A stretch of 64,000 nucleotides of DNA from Paraspadella gotoi (taxonomy: Eukaryota; Chaetognatha), in assembly GCA_051294375.1 (NCBI GenBank), contig CM119265.1:10309042-10373041 (forward strand), in the 5' to 3' direction. The number at the start of each line of letters is the position of its first letter. The stretch's first letter is position 1. Both the position numbers and the translations under genes were made by a program. This document shows positions 32,108 through 44,021 of the stretch, piece after piece. The notes under the pieces were generated by a model. It saw nothing but the letters and a program-made list of their open reading frames with translations, ran no database searches and had not been told where the DNA came from.

Positions 32108-34087
32108 CTATGCTTCAACTTCAAAAGGTTTTCCGCAATTTTCGGCCATGTGCAGCATGGTGGCGCCGATATCACTCTTCACGTCAAAGTCGGGCGGAAG
32201 TTGCTCCAAAACTTCCCATCGCTCCTCTCGTCGGCCGAGACGACCTCGACATAACGGGCAGGTGCTGCGTCGCGTCGCCACCCAAGCGTCGATACAGGTT
32301 TCGCAAAAACTGTGGTAGCACGGGAGGACGACGACGGCCGGCGATTCCATGCAGATGCAGCAGATGTCGGTGGCATGATTGACATCGTCCTTGGAACCTT
32401 TGCAAAATGCGTCATCGGGGGAAGAGGCAGAAGAGGTCGAAGCCGAATCGTGAACATTTTCGGCACACGCAGCGCCATCTTCGCCTCTTTGACGTCCATC
32501 GCCGCCTTCTTCCGTCTCTCGCCCCGCAAAAACGACGCCGCTCAAATCGAATCTCGTCCCGCCCTCACGGCGGAAAAGACGCGGCGTCGCCGGAGTGTTG
32601 GGTGGCGACGGAGGACTCGGGCGATCGTAGGGGAGATCGCCGCGAAGAAATGACTTTGAGACTGGAAGACGAAGGGCGTCGAGGGTGAGCATCGATGCCG
32701 CGGGAGCCTCGTCTGTAGTTCGCGTTGATTCTGCTGACTCTCCTTGCGCAATGTCTCGATAAGGGTCTCTACTAGATTCAGAGGACAGCTCGTTAGAAGT
32801 AATAGTTTCCTTCACGGCCGAATCACCCGTTCCACATGGCCCTTCTCGAGCGCCATCTGGCATCGTAATCGGCTCGCCAATCAAAACCTCGGGTTTCTCT
32901 GATGCTCTCGTAGATTCCGAAGATTGCTCAGATACCGCCCCAGTATTATGAGGCATTCCTTCCGCAGTGTCGGCAGACGCTTCATCGGCTCTCCCTGTAC
33001 TTTCTGCGGAGTCTTCGACGTAGGCGCCGTTCGATTTGGCGCCATAATCTGCGGCGTCTCCATCCTCTTCATCGGGACCGCTCGTCGTCATGGTCTCCGA
33101 CTCATCTGTTCTGTCCGCTGTTCTTTTCACATCCGCGTTGGATTCGGACCGGCGGCGACTCTCTTTCCTTTTCTTGGGACTGGCCACGATCTCCACGTGT
33201 TCGAAGCCCATCTCATCCATGACCCCCGAGGAGACGGCCACGGGTTCGTCGTCATTTTCGTCGTCCTCGTCGTATTCGGTGGCGTAACTGATGTCCATGG
33301 CAATTTGGGAGAGGAACTGATCGTGAAGGAAAACGAATTGTGCGAGAGTAAGGCGACGCGCGGAGATTATTTCCCACGGATCTACGAAGGATTGGAACGA
33401 GGATAATCCGTAAATAAACAATTATTAAAAATTTACATTAAGAGTAAAGGATCGTATTGGCCGGACAACACATCCGCTATTATTTTTTTTAACTAGTAAC
33501 AATTGGAATGAAACCTGACGTTCCTCGCGTTCCTCACCTCCCGACTTCAAGACTCGACATATGATGACGACGTTCTTCCTCCACCTCCTCTCAACCAGCG
33601 AACCCGACACGGAGAAGATAATTCTCCGCCTTAGCGGCGAAGTGTAACGCTCCGTCATGAGGTTGAGGTGGTCGATGACGGCGGTGAGACGCGCCGGAGT
33701 CAGCGACGCCGTCCTGCGCAGCGTCACGGCGTTCAATCTGAATCGGTAGTCGAATAATAAACCGATATTTAGTTAGATTTTCAAGAGAAAAGGACCCTAT
33801 TTCAGATTAAATATATTGAATTGCATCGTTTTTCCTCACCTCATGTCCTCCAAGGCGGCTTTGACTTTGACCTCGACGCCGCTTTCGACACCGGCGACGG
33901 CAACGGCGCCGCCAACCCGGAGGCCGACGATGGCGCCCAAAGGTCCGGCGAGACATGCCCCGAGCGTGGCGCCGGCGAGCGAGGCGCCCAAGATGATTTT
34001 GTCCTCGGTCGTCGTCGAACCCGGTTCATCGGCGGCAGCGACGACGGAACCCTCGGGGTCGACATCCTCGTCGAAATGGCGAAACAT
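32108..34087 (-). CDS. RNF141: RNF141-type RING finger protein with N-terminal glycine-zipper segment
   Basis: Three exons join in phase: 34087-33840, 33737-33538, 33381-32108 (573 aa; vertebrate RNF141 is 230). The RING near residues 485-525 (Cys-Cys-Ile-Cys-Met...Cys-Tyr-His-Ser-Phe-Cys-x-x-Cys-Ile-Asp...Cys-Pro-Leu-Cys) and the tail Met-Leu-His-Met-Ala-Glu-x-x-Gly-Lys-Pro match RNF141, as do Leu-Thr-Leu-Ala-Gln-Phe-Val and the exon-2 block. Family members act as E3 ubiquitin ligases. About 300 acidic, Ser/Thr-rich residues are inserted between core and RING. Exon 1 encodes Gly-Ala-Ser-Leu-Ala-Gly-Ala-Thr-Leu-Gly...Gly-Pro-Leu-Gly, a hydrophobic glycine zipper resembling the C-terminus of syntaxin-17. 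The frame is open upstream of ATG 34087, so another 5' exon is possible. Confidence 0.82.
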
Positions 34088-34299
34088 AGCGGATTGTTTT
34101 TGGGCGTAAACTTGAAGAGGCAGTGCGAAGATAACAGCCGACGTCGTCCGATTATCATCGCAAGTTAAGCAGGGCGCCCTGCAAGACGAGCGCGTTAATC
34201 TCTTTCTTACATCGTCTGAAAGAAGGCAAGGGAAAGAAAAACAAATAAACTTTTAAGAACAGGAGTTATACGTCGAAAGAAAATCCAGTCGGATCGCAG

Positions 34300-34301
34300 C
34301 G

Positions 34302-34343
<42 letters not shown>

Positions 34344-35474
34344 AGTGGGGTTGAACTCCCGACTTGAAATTGAGGTTAAAACCGAGAGCGTTTGAATTGA
34401 AGAAACCAGGTAACTCCCCCTGATCATCGGAGGCGGAGAACCGTGAGAAGAACGGAAATTGTATTCGTAAGGCATAACAATTTAAAAGATTTTGTATATA
34501 TATTATTAGTTTGTCATAATCATTGTTCCAATCAGAGAAAGCAGGCGCGACTACTACAAATTCTCGAAATGATTCGAACAAAAAGAGCGAAGAAAAACTC
34601 TGATATTTCAATTTTTCAAAACTTCGTCGGCTCAACTGGCGAGATTCCATGGAAAAAGTTTCCTGTTTTGTGACTTTGTTTCGACGGGCGAATTTTTTTT
34701 TTTTTTTTTTTAAATTTCAAGGAATTCATTTCGCCCGAATTCCTCTCGCTCTCCGTGCGCTCTCTCTCGCTTCCCCCTACCGAAGGATCGGCTTTCAAAA
34801 TTTGTGCGGAGCGAGAAAGAGGGGGGGAGGAAGAGGGAAGAAAAAAATCGATAAGGTTTTTTTTTAATTCCCCCCTTCGCTAGTAGAGGCCAGCCAAATA
34901 TTAAATACGGTTGAAGAGAGGAATATCTCATGGTATTTATTGTTAAACGGAGCAAAAATGAAAAAAAAAAAAAAAATAGACGGGGATCGAGTCGAGGGTG
35001 GTCGGTGTGAATATCGCGCACGATTCATCCCCCTTCACGCACGCGTGACTCACTCTCTCTCGTTCTCTCCGAGGCGTACCATTGTGTGGCCGCTTCGGGG
35101 GTGGCACCAAACTGAAAGAGAGAGATAGAGAGAGAGAGAACGCAGAAAAAAAGGGCGGAGTAGGGGCGCCGATTGAGAGCACGAAGGGCGTAGCGCCGCC
35201 GCCATCGACGCCGGATGGGCGCACGATGGAATCGCGAAAAAGGGAAGGGGGGAAGACGACGGGGAGAGAGACGACGACGACGACGAACGCGACGACGACG
35301 AACGCGACGACGATCTCCGCGACGAAAGAGGAGGAAGAGAAGGAGATGGTGATGGCCAAGAGAAAGAGAGAAAGAGTAGTGGCACGAAAAGAGAAACGGG
35401 AATCTGAAAAACTGCCGCGTCGATTGTGACAGCAGCCGCGGCGGACGTCGAAGCTGCTGAGGGGCTATCTTCTT

Positions 35475-35516
<42 letters not shown>

Positions 35517-36950
35517 GCCAACCCAGTTAATATCAGCACGGAAGCGCCGGCCTCCCCCTCCCTATTTTTCCCCTCCTCCCTCGTAGGGAGACCCGAAAGA
35601 CACGAGAGGGAGAAGGGATGAAGACGAAATATATGAGAGAATCCGTTAGTCTCGATTCTCTCGCCCCGCGACACGCAAACCCCTCTATCTCTATCTCGCT
35701 CTCTTCTTTATGGTGTCAAAAGTAAATTTGATATTCGGTAAGAGAAAAAAAAAGCAGAGTGTAAGGTAAGTTAACAGAGGCGCGCAATGGGCGGGGCACG
35801 TACAGTGTGATTACCTACCCGCGCTCTCTTTCTCTCAAGTCGATCATGCACGCTGGCTCTATCCAAAAAAGAGACAGAGAGAAAGAGAGAGGGAAGAGGG
35901 TAGGTTCTGTTCTGCGATACGAGCCTCACCTTTCCGACGGCGAATCCAACCAGAGCTGATTGGGCACGTCGAACGCGCGCGAGCGCACGAACGGAAAGAG
36001 GTTCTTTGTTCGGCGGCGCCCCTCCCAGTAGCGACGCCATGATGGCGCCGCGAGGTCACTTTTAAAACGTGTATTTCGTTTATCGGAGAAATTTGAACGA
36101 AAAAAAAAATTGAGAGGAAAGCTCGGGGATTGAAACGAAATCTCGATCACTAAAATGATGAAGGTGCCTTCGTTAGACAAAAAAAATGCCCTCTGCCACT
36201 AGAGAGAAGAGAAGGACGGAAAGAAAAAGACTCGAAGAGTGTTTTGGACTCTCTCCAAACCAAAACCGAAGCCCAGCGCAAACTGGAAAAAGGTGCGAGA
36301 TGCGAATACTGAAAAATTCTCGCACCAAAGCGAGACACGGGGAGGTTTCGAGGGAACAGGAAGGGGTCAGCTTCCTCGGAGTGAGGGGAAAAGAGAGGAG
36401 TGAAAGAAGAGAAAGGAAAAGGAATATAAAGAAAGATATAGCCATTAGCCATGCTGCCAACCTATCCATAGTATCTACTCGGCGCCCAATTCTTTACATT
36501 CTGGCATAAAAATACTAAAAATAGACGAGGCGATTGTTGAATACTGACGACGGACAACGTTGACCTACTTTTTGAAAGACATTGTTCGCGACATTGTACT
36601 TAGATTCATACTTGAAAATAATTGTTTCGACAGAATAATTTTCCAGAAAAATTATACAAAGTAGTGAAAGAATACAGAGTTTAAGGCAGTAGCCAGGTTA
36701 ACGAATAGTCATAATTATTCCACGCAAAATTTGATCGACCTACGGATTTTCATGCCGGGGAAAAAGGGTTCGAAATCCTCTCGTCGACACCTTTTTTCTT
36801 TCTTGTGGCCAAAAAAGAAAAAAAAAAGAGGAAGGGGTTTTTTCGAGGCGACGACGGCGACCGAGAGGGAGACTTGCGTCGCGTAAAGCCTCTTAGGAGA
36901 AAACCGCAAACTGGATGATGATTCTCTAACAAAAATTTTGGAATTTCGCC

Positions 36951-36995
<45 letters not shown>

Positions 36996-38712
36996 AACCC
37001 CTGGAAAGAGAACCAAAGGATGTACCGGTTCGTCTTTTTTCTCCCTTTCGCGTCGTCCTCACGTCCCCGTCTCAAAAAATAAGCGAGGATAGTTTCCCCA
37101 AAATCCGGAAAGTGGCAAGAGAGGTTTCGGCCTTTGACGCCGGCCAAAAATAGAATGGAATAAATAGGAATAGGATGGAATATTAAAAACTGAACAAAGA
37201 CGAGTACCTCGCGGCTCTCCACCAAAAAAATATACGCGCGAATTCCGGTTTCGAAAAATGACTGACGGATGATTTAGAAGAGGGGGGGGGTGACGTGGGT
37301 CGGATTCGTGTTACTTTGACGGCACCAGGATGAAGGATTACCGCAAAAGGGGGGAATTAAGGTGGGGGGGGAGAAGAAGGATCTTAAAAAGTAAAACTCG
37401 AGGCAAACATTTAATATTGAAAAGACAGAGGCAGATAACTAAATGAACAGGATGATGAATTGATGATCTATATCGGAAAAATACAAGTTTCGAAATAGGT
37501 TACAGGGGTTACGAAAAAAAAGTAATCCCTATGCTGTTATAACCAACTATATACTACATGTATTTAGAGAGAACTTGACAGGAAGAGACTCGGTAAAAAT
37601 TCGTCCTTCGGTTCCCACATAAAGTCGAAAGAAATATAGTACAACTAATTGAGAATTACGATTATAATTAATTTCTAACGAATGAATATGAAGGAATTTA
37701 GTGAACAAACCAGTGGGGGTTATAACATTGTCGGACTGCGATGGGGACAAGCGATAATCGCAAGGAGGCCGAGAGGGGGGGGGAGAGAATGAACGAAGAG
37801 TTCATGCTCGTCGAAGGAACTCGGTTCGAGAGAGGGAAGGCGAAAGGGGGGCGGGGCGGCCTGACGGATCCGTCTTCTCGAATGGAATACGATTCAGGGG
37901 GGGGGAGACGGGGGGGGGAGGAGAGGAGAGAGCAAACGAATCTCGTAACCGCGAAGGGAAAAGAAGAGCGACGCGAGAGAGTGAATAGAGAGAGAAGGAA
38001 CGAGATTGGCCCTCGAATAATCGCGAGGGTTAAGAAGGAAGCGGGACGAATTCCTCTCCATTTATAATCGATCCAAAAAAAAAAAGAGAGAAAAAAAAAA
38101 GAATTCTTTCGCGGTTTTCAAAACGAACTGGCCCTCGAAAACTTGTTTACGAAAAGTTACGAAAAGAAAAATTTTCGACTAGCCTTTAAAAAAAATGAGC
38201 GCGGAGATATAGAAGGGGTGGAGAAGGGAGGGAGATGAGAAAACGGCCAACCCCCCAGAGCGAGGGCTTCCCCCTTTTCCCCGCGAGGCTTTCGTGTTCC
38301 TCACTTTATCCGCAGCCTGACTGATGCAGCACAAGTTGCTGCGGCCGCCGCTGCTGCTGACGCCGCTGCAGAGGGAGAATCCTTGACGACGCTGAGGGGG
38401 CGGCGGCGGCAGGAGCATGAGGATCAAATGGGGTGGAACTCCACCACGGTAAGAATTAAATGAATGAAATGATGTGAGCGAATCGAAAACTCATCTCGAG
38501 AATGAAATTATTATGTGAAACTTTTGTAAATTGAAAACTTTTTAAAAATTCTATGCCGATTATATGTCTAATTTGCAAAACGTTCAAAGGTATTTATAGA
38601 CTAGTCCACTAACTAATTTTTAAGAAAATCTTTGTCTCAAACCGTAGTGTCAGTGGAGTGGGGTAACTAAGGGAGACGAAAGCTTTACTTTCTACATGTC
38701 TAAGTGGCGTGG

Positions 38713-38765
<53 letters not shown>
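34300..38765. repeat. Cluster of (GA)n/(CT)n microsatellites
   Basis: Pure or near-pure dinucleotide tracts at about 34302-34340, 35475-35516, 36952-36991 and 38716-38760, with many shorter GAGAGA runs between. They create long open but low-complexity ORFs on both strands that should not be read as genes. Confidence 0.85.
34339..36040 (-). CDS. Possible two-exon gene for a ~63-aa protein
   Basis: The first exon, 36040-35930, begins Met-Ala-Ser-Leu-Leu-Gly-Gly-Ala-Pro-Pro in a GCC-ATCATGG context and ends at AAAG/GTGAGG after 37 codons rich in Arg and Ala. An in-phase second exon, 34419-34339, follows a TCCGATGATCAG acceptor and encodes Gly-Glu-Leu-Pro-Gly-Phe-Phe-Asn-Ser-Asn-Ala-Leu-Gly then a stop. 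The intron would be 1.5 kb and is full of GA repeats; other exons inside it cannot be excluded. The first exon looks better than the join. No family recognised. Confidence 0.3.
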
Positions 38766-38766
<1 letters not shown>

Positions 38767-39226
38767 CAAAGAGAAGACCCAACGCCCAGGCCGAGAGCTA
38801 GTTTTTTGTCCGAGCCAGTGGTCACTGGTCAGCTGTGCGTGTGATTCGCACTCTGAATGTAAAAAAAATTCAACCTTATGAAAATAAATAGAACAAGAGA
38901 ATACGAATAAAGTTTGTTTAAAAAAAAAAAGGTGTTAGAAGATATCCAATTACAGCTAAACTCATCTCTTCATAGAAGAGGTCACCGAAGTTAAGACAAT
39001 ATGTCAACGAGTGACATAAACGGGATATGAGTAAAAAAAAAACAAAAACGTTTTTCCAAGTTTTGAATCCGAAGATGAAAAATGTGGGGGAATGAAGGAA
39101 GAATTGAGCCTGACTATGCTAGAGGTTTTTTTCTTTTTTGGGTGCACGCCCACTTTATATATAACAAAACAGATTATTATCACAGTCATTGTTTTTTTTT
39201 TGTTATTGAAACAGAGACGACAATTT
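36041..39226. other. Gene-poor GA-rich spacer; one candidate + strand exon
   Basis: No complete gene seen. A segment 38316-38448 on + has TTATCCGCAG at its left, CCACG/GTAAGAAT at its right and 44 open codons (Leu-Thr-Asp-Ala-Ala-Gln, an Ala run, then Arg/Gln/Glu-rich). It has the form of an internal exon, but I found no partners. The SLC25A44 3' end begins at 39227. Confidence 0.3.
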
Positions 39227-42015
39227 CTACCAGGGCACGGCGTCTTTGTACTCTTCTTTGAGGCTAACTCGTTTTACAGTTTCGTATCCGAGGGCGACGA
39301 AGAACGAGAAAAACGAAGATTGAATTAATCTGCGAGAGAAAAAGGGAATCAATGAGAGAAATTGCGTCATGGGGGAAACAAGAACGGTAATTCAAATGCG
39401 TTGCGCCGCAGTGACTGCCTTATCATATGTATTTTTCGTGATATGACATATGACTGAATTGACATGACTTTTTTTTTTAAATAATTTTAGGATTTCCTGA
39501 AAGCGGCGCTAATTTGAGGATTTTCCCTTCTTAACAAATGAGCATCGAGCAACAAACTATATGAAAGTTATGAACATTTTTAATGTTAGTGGGACAGACC
39601 GACGGACAGACATACCGACAGACGGACCGAAAAGTGACTTATAGAATTGCTCCGCGAGTACTCGTGGCGCAACTAAAAACTAAAAGTCTTATTGAAGAAT
39701 TAAATGGTAAAGGAAAAAGTAATGGATTCATAAACTGACCTGGCCGAAAGACCCTTCGTCATCATCTTCCATCTTTCGCTCTCCCACAGTTTCAAAAAGG
39801 CTTCTTTCGTGGTGCAACTTCCCTCCACCTGATGAATTAATCGGCGTCTTCAAATGAATAAAAAGGTCCGAACAAAATTCTTGACCAGTTGCCTCAGTTA
39901 CCTGAACTCTGGCCCTGACGACGTCGATTGGATTGGTGAGTATGGCAGCGGACATTCCGGCCATAGGGGCCGAGATCGATTGGACAAGAAGTGCCGGAAC
40001 GATATCGGGCAACGCCTTCGACATCAGATCTGTCATTGTTCATAGCATCAAGTTTGAATTACTAACAAACATATCCCAATAATAACATAAGTGCTCACGT
40101 ACTGTATAAATATTAAATAAATAAATATAATATGTATTGGTAATTTAAATTTTTTTTGATTTGTGGTCCTTACTTTCCGACCACAAACCTTACTACAATT
40201 ATGTAGTATTATTAGAAGTAATAAAAAGCTCCTTTTTATTACATATAAAAATTTAAAGTAAATTTCATTTGAAAGCGTAAAGGACTTTAGAATTCAGGCC
40301 TTCCCAGATAAACTTTACATAATCATGATAATGGGAATCAAAAGGAACTGAACAAACCTGAGTACCAATGATAATAGCCCCACCAAAGAGCACTATGAGG
40401 CGCGTAGGTGCCCACGGAAATCCAGTAGCCTTTGTAGAATCCCGCGACGCCGTGCCGTCGATAGACTTCGGCCACGATCGTTTGGAAGACGCCGTATCTC
40501 GTTCTCAAGGCTTCCGGCGGAACTTCGATAACGTCGATTCTGTCGACGGACACAATTGGAAGAAATATTTAAAATAGTCGGGCGATAACGATGGTTAATA
40601 CTCATTGTCGACGCCCGAACAGTATGATTCGCCCTCTTTCACTTACACTTTGACGGCATAGCAACTACGATCCGAATATGATAACTTTTTTCTGCACAGC
40701 GTATTTTTAAAAGAATGACTAACTTTCTCCTCAGCTCAACAATGCCATCCTCTTAAATTATTTAAAGCCTCACTTGGTGAGTTTTTTCTTAGTGGGAACC
40801 TCTTTGCCACCGACGAGCATCATGTGTTGCGAGACGACATCGAAAGGCACGGTGATCATCTGGCCCACGATTGAGGCGCACATCCCGCCCACGAAGGCGC
40901 GAGACACCAAATGATGAATGTCTAATTGGGTGGCCATGAGGTGGCGAACGCCCTCGTAGGTGGACAAGTAGAAGATGCCGGAAAATACCTAAGATCCGGG
41001 ACAATAAGGGTTAGAGCGTGGGTTAGACTATTCCTGAGTCATAGGGAATTGAGAGAACCTGAAAGGAGTTGACCCAAAATCCCCGATAAAATCCTTGGAA
41101 TCCTTCTATCCGATGGATCTTTCGAATCGCGTCGAAGGTCCCGTTGTAGACGGCGCGTTGATCTTGAATCTGAGGAGCAGTTTATTTACTCGTAAGAAAG
41201 GTAACCTTTCGTTAGACAGGAAGACTCTCGTAAAAAAGGAAACCTCTCCTATATATCAAAAGCCTATAAAATTTGAATTATACTAAATCAGGGTTCACGA
41301 GCCGCCACTTTTTCGACTTTTGTTTGACAAATAATTGGTCCAATTCAAGAGCGTTTACAACCAACGGATGGTAACTCCCAATTAAATACAAATTGTGATA
41401 AGCACTTCGGTATTAACATATAAACTGAAGACCGACGGCGACTAAAGAAGAAGCGAAACTATGAAGGAAGGAAGATCTAACGGTCTGCCAGGACCAACTA
41501 CTGTAGAAACTAAAGATTCTCTTCAAAAAGAAAAAACCTTGGGGCCATTTTTATGCTTTCTCCGCAGCCTTTCTTCGACGCACCTGTATTCTCGTTTTTA
41601 TCAGCGTGAAGGGATATAGCATACACCGAATGGCGAAGCTGCAGGACGTGGACAACGGATAAAACTTGAGCTTGTCCAACATGTGCCAATCGACGAATTC
41701 GACGCGGTTTTTGACTTTTTGACCCGTTGAGCCGAAAGGCGCCACCCCAGGTATTGCGTTAGTCAGTGCCGTCGAAGGCGGTGAGAGTGGAGTTAACTCA
41801 AGCGCGGGAGCCAGAGTTAGCGACGTCAGTCCGAAGTTCCGCGAGGGAATAGGAGGGTGAGGTCCGCTTATCGAAGGACCGGGTTTGTCCAAAGTCGTTC
41901 GCGGCGTCGATCCGGCGTCGGCGAGGGACGGTGACGGAGGCGACGTTGAACCGTGGGTGGAGAGGGTGCGTCCATGGGCTAGGGGATCCTCTCTTGCTCG
42001 CCGGTTCGAGTCCAT
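39227..42015 (-). CDS. SLC25A44: SLC25A44-type mitochondrial carrier
   Basis: SLC25A44 is an inner-mitochondrial-membrane carrier linked in vertebrates to branched-chain amino acid import. Seven exons join in phase to 419 aa: 42015-41584, 41169-41059, 40988-40774, 40539-40358, 40029-39902, 39828-39740, 39329-39227. Three carrier signatures are visible: Tyr-Pro-Phe-Thr-Leu-Ile-Lys-Thr-Arg-Ile-Gln, Val-Pro-Phe-Asp-Val-Val-Ser-Gln-His, and Asn-Pro-Ile-Asp-Val-Val-Arg-Ala-Arg-Val-Gln. Also Phe-Tyr-Arg-Gly-Phe, Ser-Ala-Leu-Trp-Trp, and the C-terminal Leu-Gly-Tyr-Glu-Thr-Val-Lys-Arg-Val-Ser-Leu ending in Trp, as in vertebrates. The first ~100 residues are Pro/Ser-rich and extra relative to the family. 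An in-frame upstream ATG exists, but the region looks like 5' untranslated sequence with an acceptor near 42150. Confidence 0.93.
39570..39650. repeat. GACGGACAGACG-type simple repeat in SLC25A44 last intron
   Basis: GGGACAGACCGACGGACAGAC, interrupted and continued as CCGACAGACGGACCG, resembles the GGACGGACG run in the dispersed repeats at 15650-16150 and 19600-20050. It may be a remnant of the same family. Confidence 0.5.
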
Positions 42016-43022
42016 CGTTCTTTGGACGATGCCCCCCTCGCCCGGATAGGGAAGAGAGAGAGAGGGAAGAGGGATAGACGGGGGAGAGCGCGTCACCACC
42101 GTCGAGAGGGCGAAGAGAAACGGCGGAATTGAATTGAAGGCTAGCTTTGACTGAAAAGATTTTTGATTGAAAAAAAAAATAAATAAATTTAAGACGGAAA
42201 GGCAATGATTAAACACAAATTTGGAAATTTAAGAGCGATAACTTCAAGGGTAAAACACATTGCGGAAGTATGTACACTTGTACAGTTTGAACATCCGACG
42301 ATATTGCGAAAAGTTCCCAATGGAAAAACCCGGAAGACGAGGTCATCATATCTGGATGAAAATTGCATTTGTTACCAGCAACAATTTTTGAGAAAGCCCA
42401 GAAAAATTCAATAGACGTATTATACTATAATAAATTATAGAAAAGTCACGCCGGGTATAATAGTCGGAATAGTCCACAATTTGACCTACTTATTTGGTTC
42501 AAGTTTAAGGCGGTAAAACACAATTACATTTACAAAGTCCAAATAATGCACTTGTTCTAATTGAGATCGTCATGAACCACAGTATAACTGTCGTTTTGTT
42601 CGAATCAAAGAACCCGAATTTAAATGCCCTTAAATTTATATCCAGAATAAGTAAGCTTTTAACTTTCTTCCCGCGCTTATACTCATAATAATAAAATTAA
42701 ATAAAATCGCGCTAAAGACAACACTTGATGATACCATTAAAATAGGTTTCTATTCAGGTAAAAAGCAAATTTAGTCAACCAGCGCCCACGCCAGAGCTCT
42801 CCAGAGATGCTTAGGGTGAAAAGAACAACGGTTTTTAATCAGTAACTTTACTACTAAAGACCTTGATACTTTTCACTACTTAACTTAGATATTCGTTAAC
42901 TTTATGTACAGGTCATATAGCCCATAATGAGTACGGCCTTTTCAAAGACAATATTACTACATATTACTACATTTACTGTAATGAAATTATTACAATCATA
43001 AAAAAAAAAATCTTATTGCGAC

Positions 43023-43270
43023 TGTAAATTCACACAGCCTCACTCCCACCATCGATCAGCTAATACAATTGGCTCAGAGTGGGAACACACTATCCCAGGC
43101 GTTACGTTCCATCCACAGTCCTAACGACTTCCCTCTGCGTTAACAAAGCGAGACCGTCCTCTGGTAACCGCGCCAGTGACTGGATGCGTCACTGAGGGTC
43201 GGAAGCCCTTAAAGGCAACAGTGAGATGCCCCATCCTAATGGGCATCACAGGCAAACCGGCTGTTGCAAT
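43023..43270. repeat. GC-rich ~245-bp dispersed repeat, copy 2
   Basis: Same orientation as 20456-20703. It retains CCATCCACAGTCCTAACGAC, GCGCCAGTGACTGGATGCGT and the GATGCCC/GGGCATC hairpin. The two copies differ at scattered positions, and the hairpin loop changes C to T while the stem is kept. Confidence 0.75.
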
Positions 43271-43962
43271 AATATATATCCAATAAACATTAAAAACGGT
43301 TCTGAAGTAAGAAACCCTGTTAAATAAACAGCGTAACAAGTTTTTTGTTTTGTTTTTGACAAGTTTTTCCCTAAATCCTGTAAAGTCCGGATAACCATCT
43401 ATAAGTATAACTCGGATGCTTTTGGTGGTCGGTCTGTTTCTTGCGATAATTCGGGATTCTGCGGTGGAAATGGTATTTGATTATTAGTATTTGATTATCA
43501 TTATTGTCTGTTTGAATATCTATAGGCTTTGATTAGTTTTATTAAGGTATCCATTTAAATATCAAGAAGATACCGAGTTGCCTAAGAAACAGGATTAGAA
43601 GCCTACTATGAAATTAAATTCAATAGTAGGGTAGCCAAACTCAGTAAGGTGGTTAAGAAATTTGTCTTATTTTTACATTCGCCGACCGGGATTTTGCGCT
43701 CGGTTATTTGTTTTTTGCTGATGAAGGCTGATGAAGTCTTACATTGAAGCCGAAACATGTCCGAAATTTATGTTTCATTTTCTACCTCAAACATAAAAAT
43801 AACAATTAAAATAAATTTAAAACAATTATTATTATATTATATTAATTACAAATTACAAAGCACCGACCGTTGGTAGCTAAGGTTGGTTGCGGACGTCAAA
43901 TAGTAAAGTTACCCGAAATTTGAACTAAGCACCTGTTTAAACGACAGTTTATACATTATTTA

Positions 43963-44021
43963 AACAAGTTTGAGCAAACAATGTCGGATCTGCCTACGAT
44001 AATTAAGCGGTAATTAGCTAA
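43963..44021. repeat. 58-bp dispersed repeat, copy 2
   Basis: Matches 14802-14859 (AACAAGTTTGAGCAAACAA...GTCGGATCTGCCTACG) with about two or three mismatches. After the shared block the sequences diverge abruptly at AGCTAA, where copy 1 has the foldback element. Confidence 0.75.

Noticed and set aside
35050-35429. Long ORFs on both strands rich in Ser/Arg/Glu or Ser/Pro
   Set aside because: Produced by GA/CT-rich low-complexity DNA; open in several frames at once.
37741-38067. 108-codon Glu/Arg/Gly-rich + strand ORF
   Set aside because: Purine-rich composition artefact in a GA-repeat spacer, no splice or homology support.
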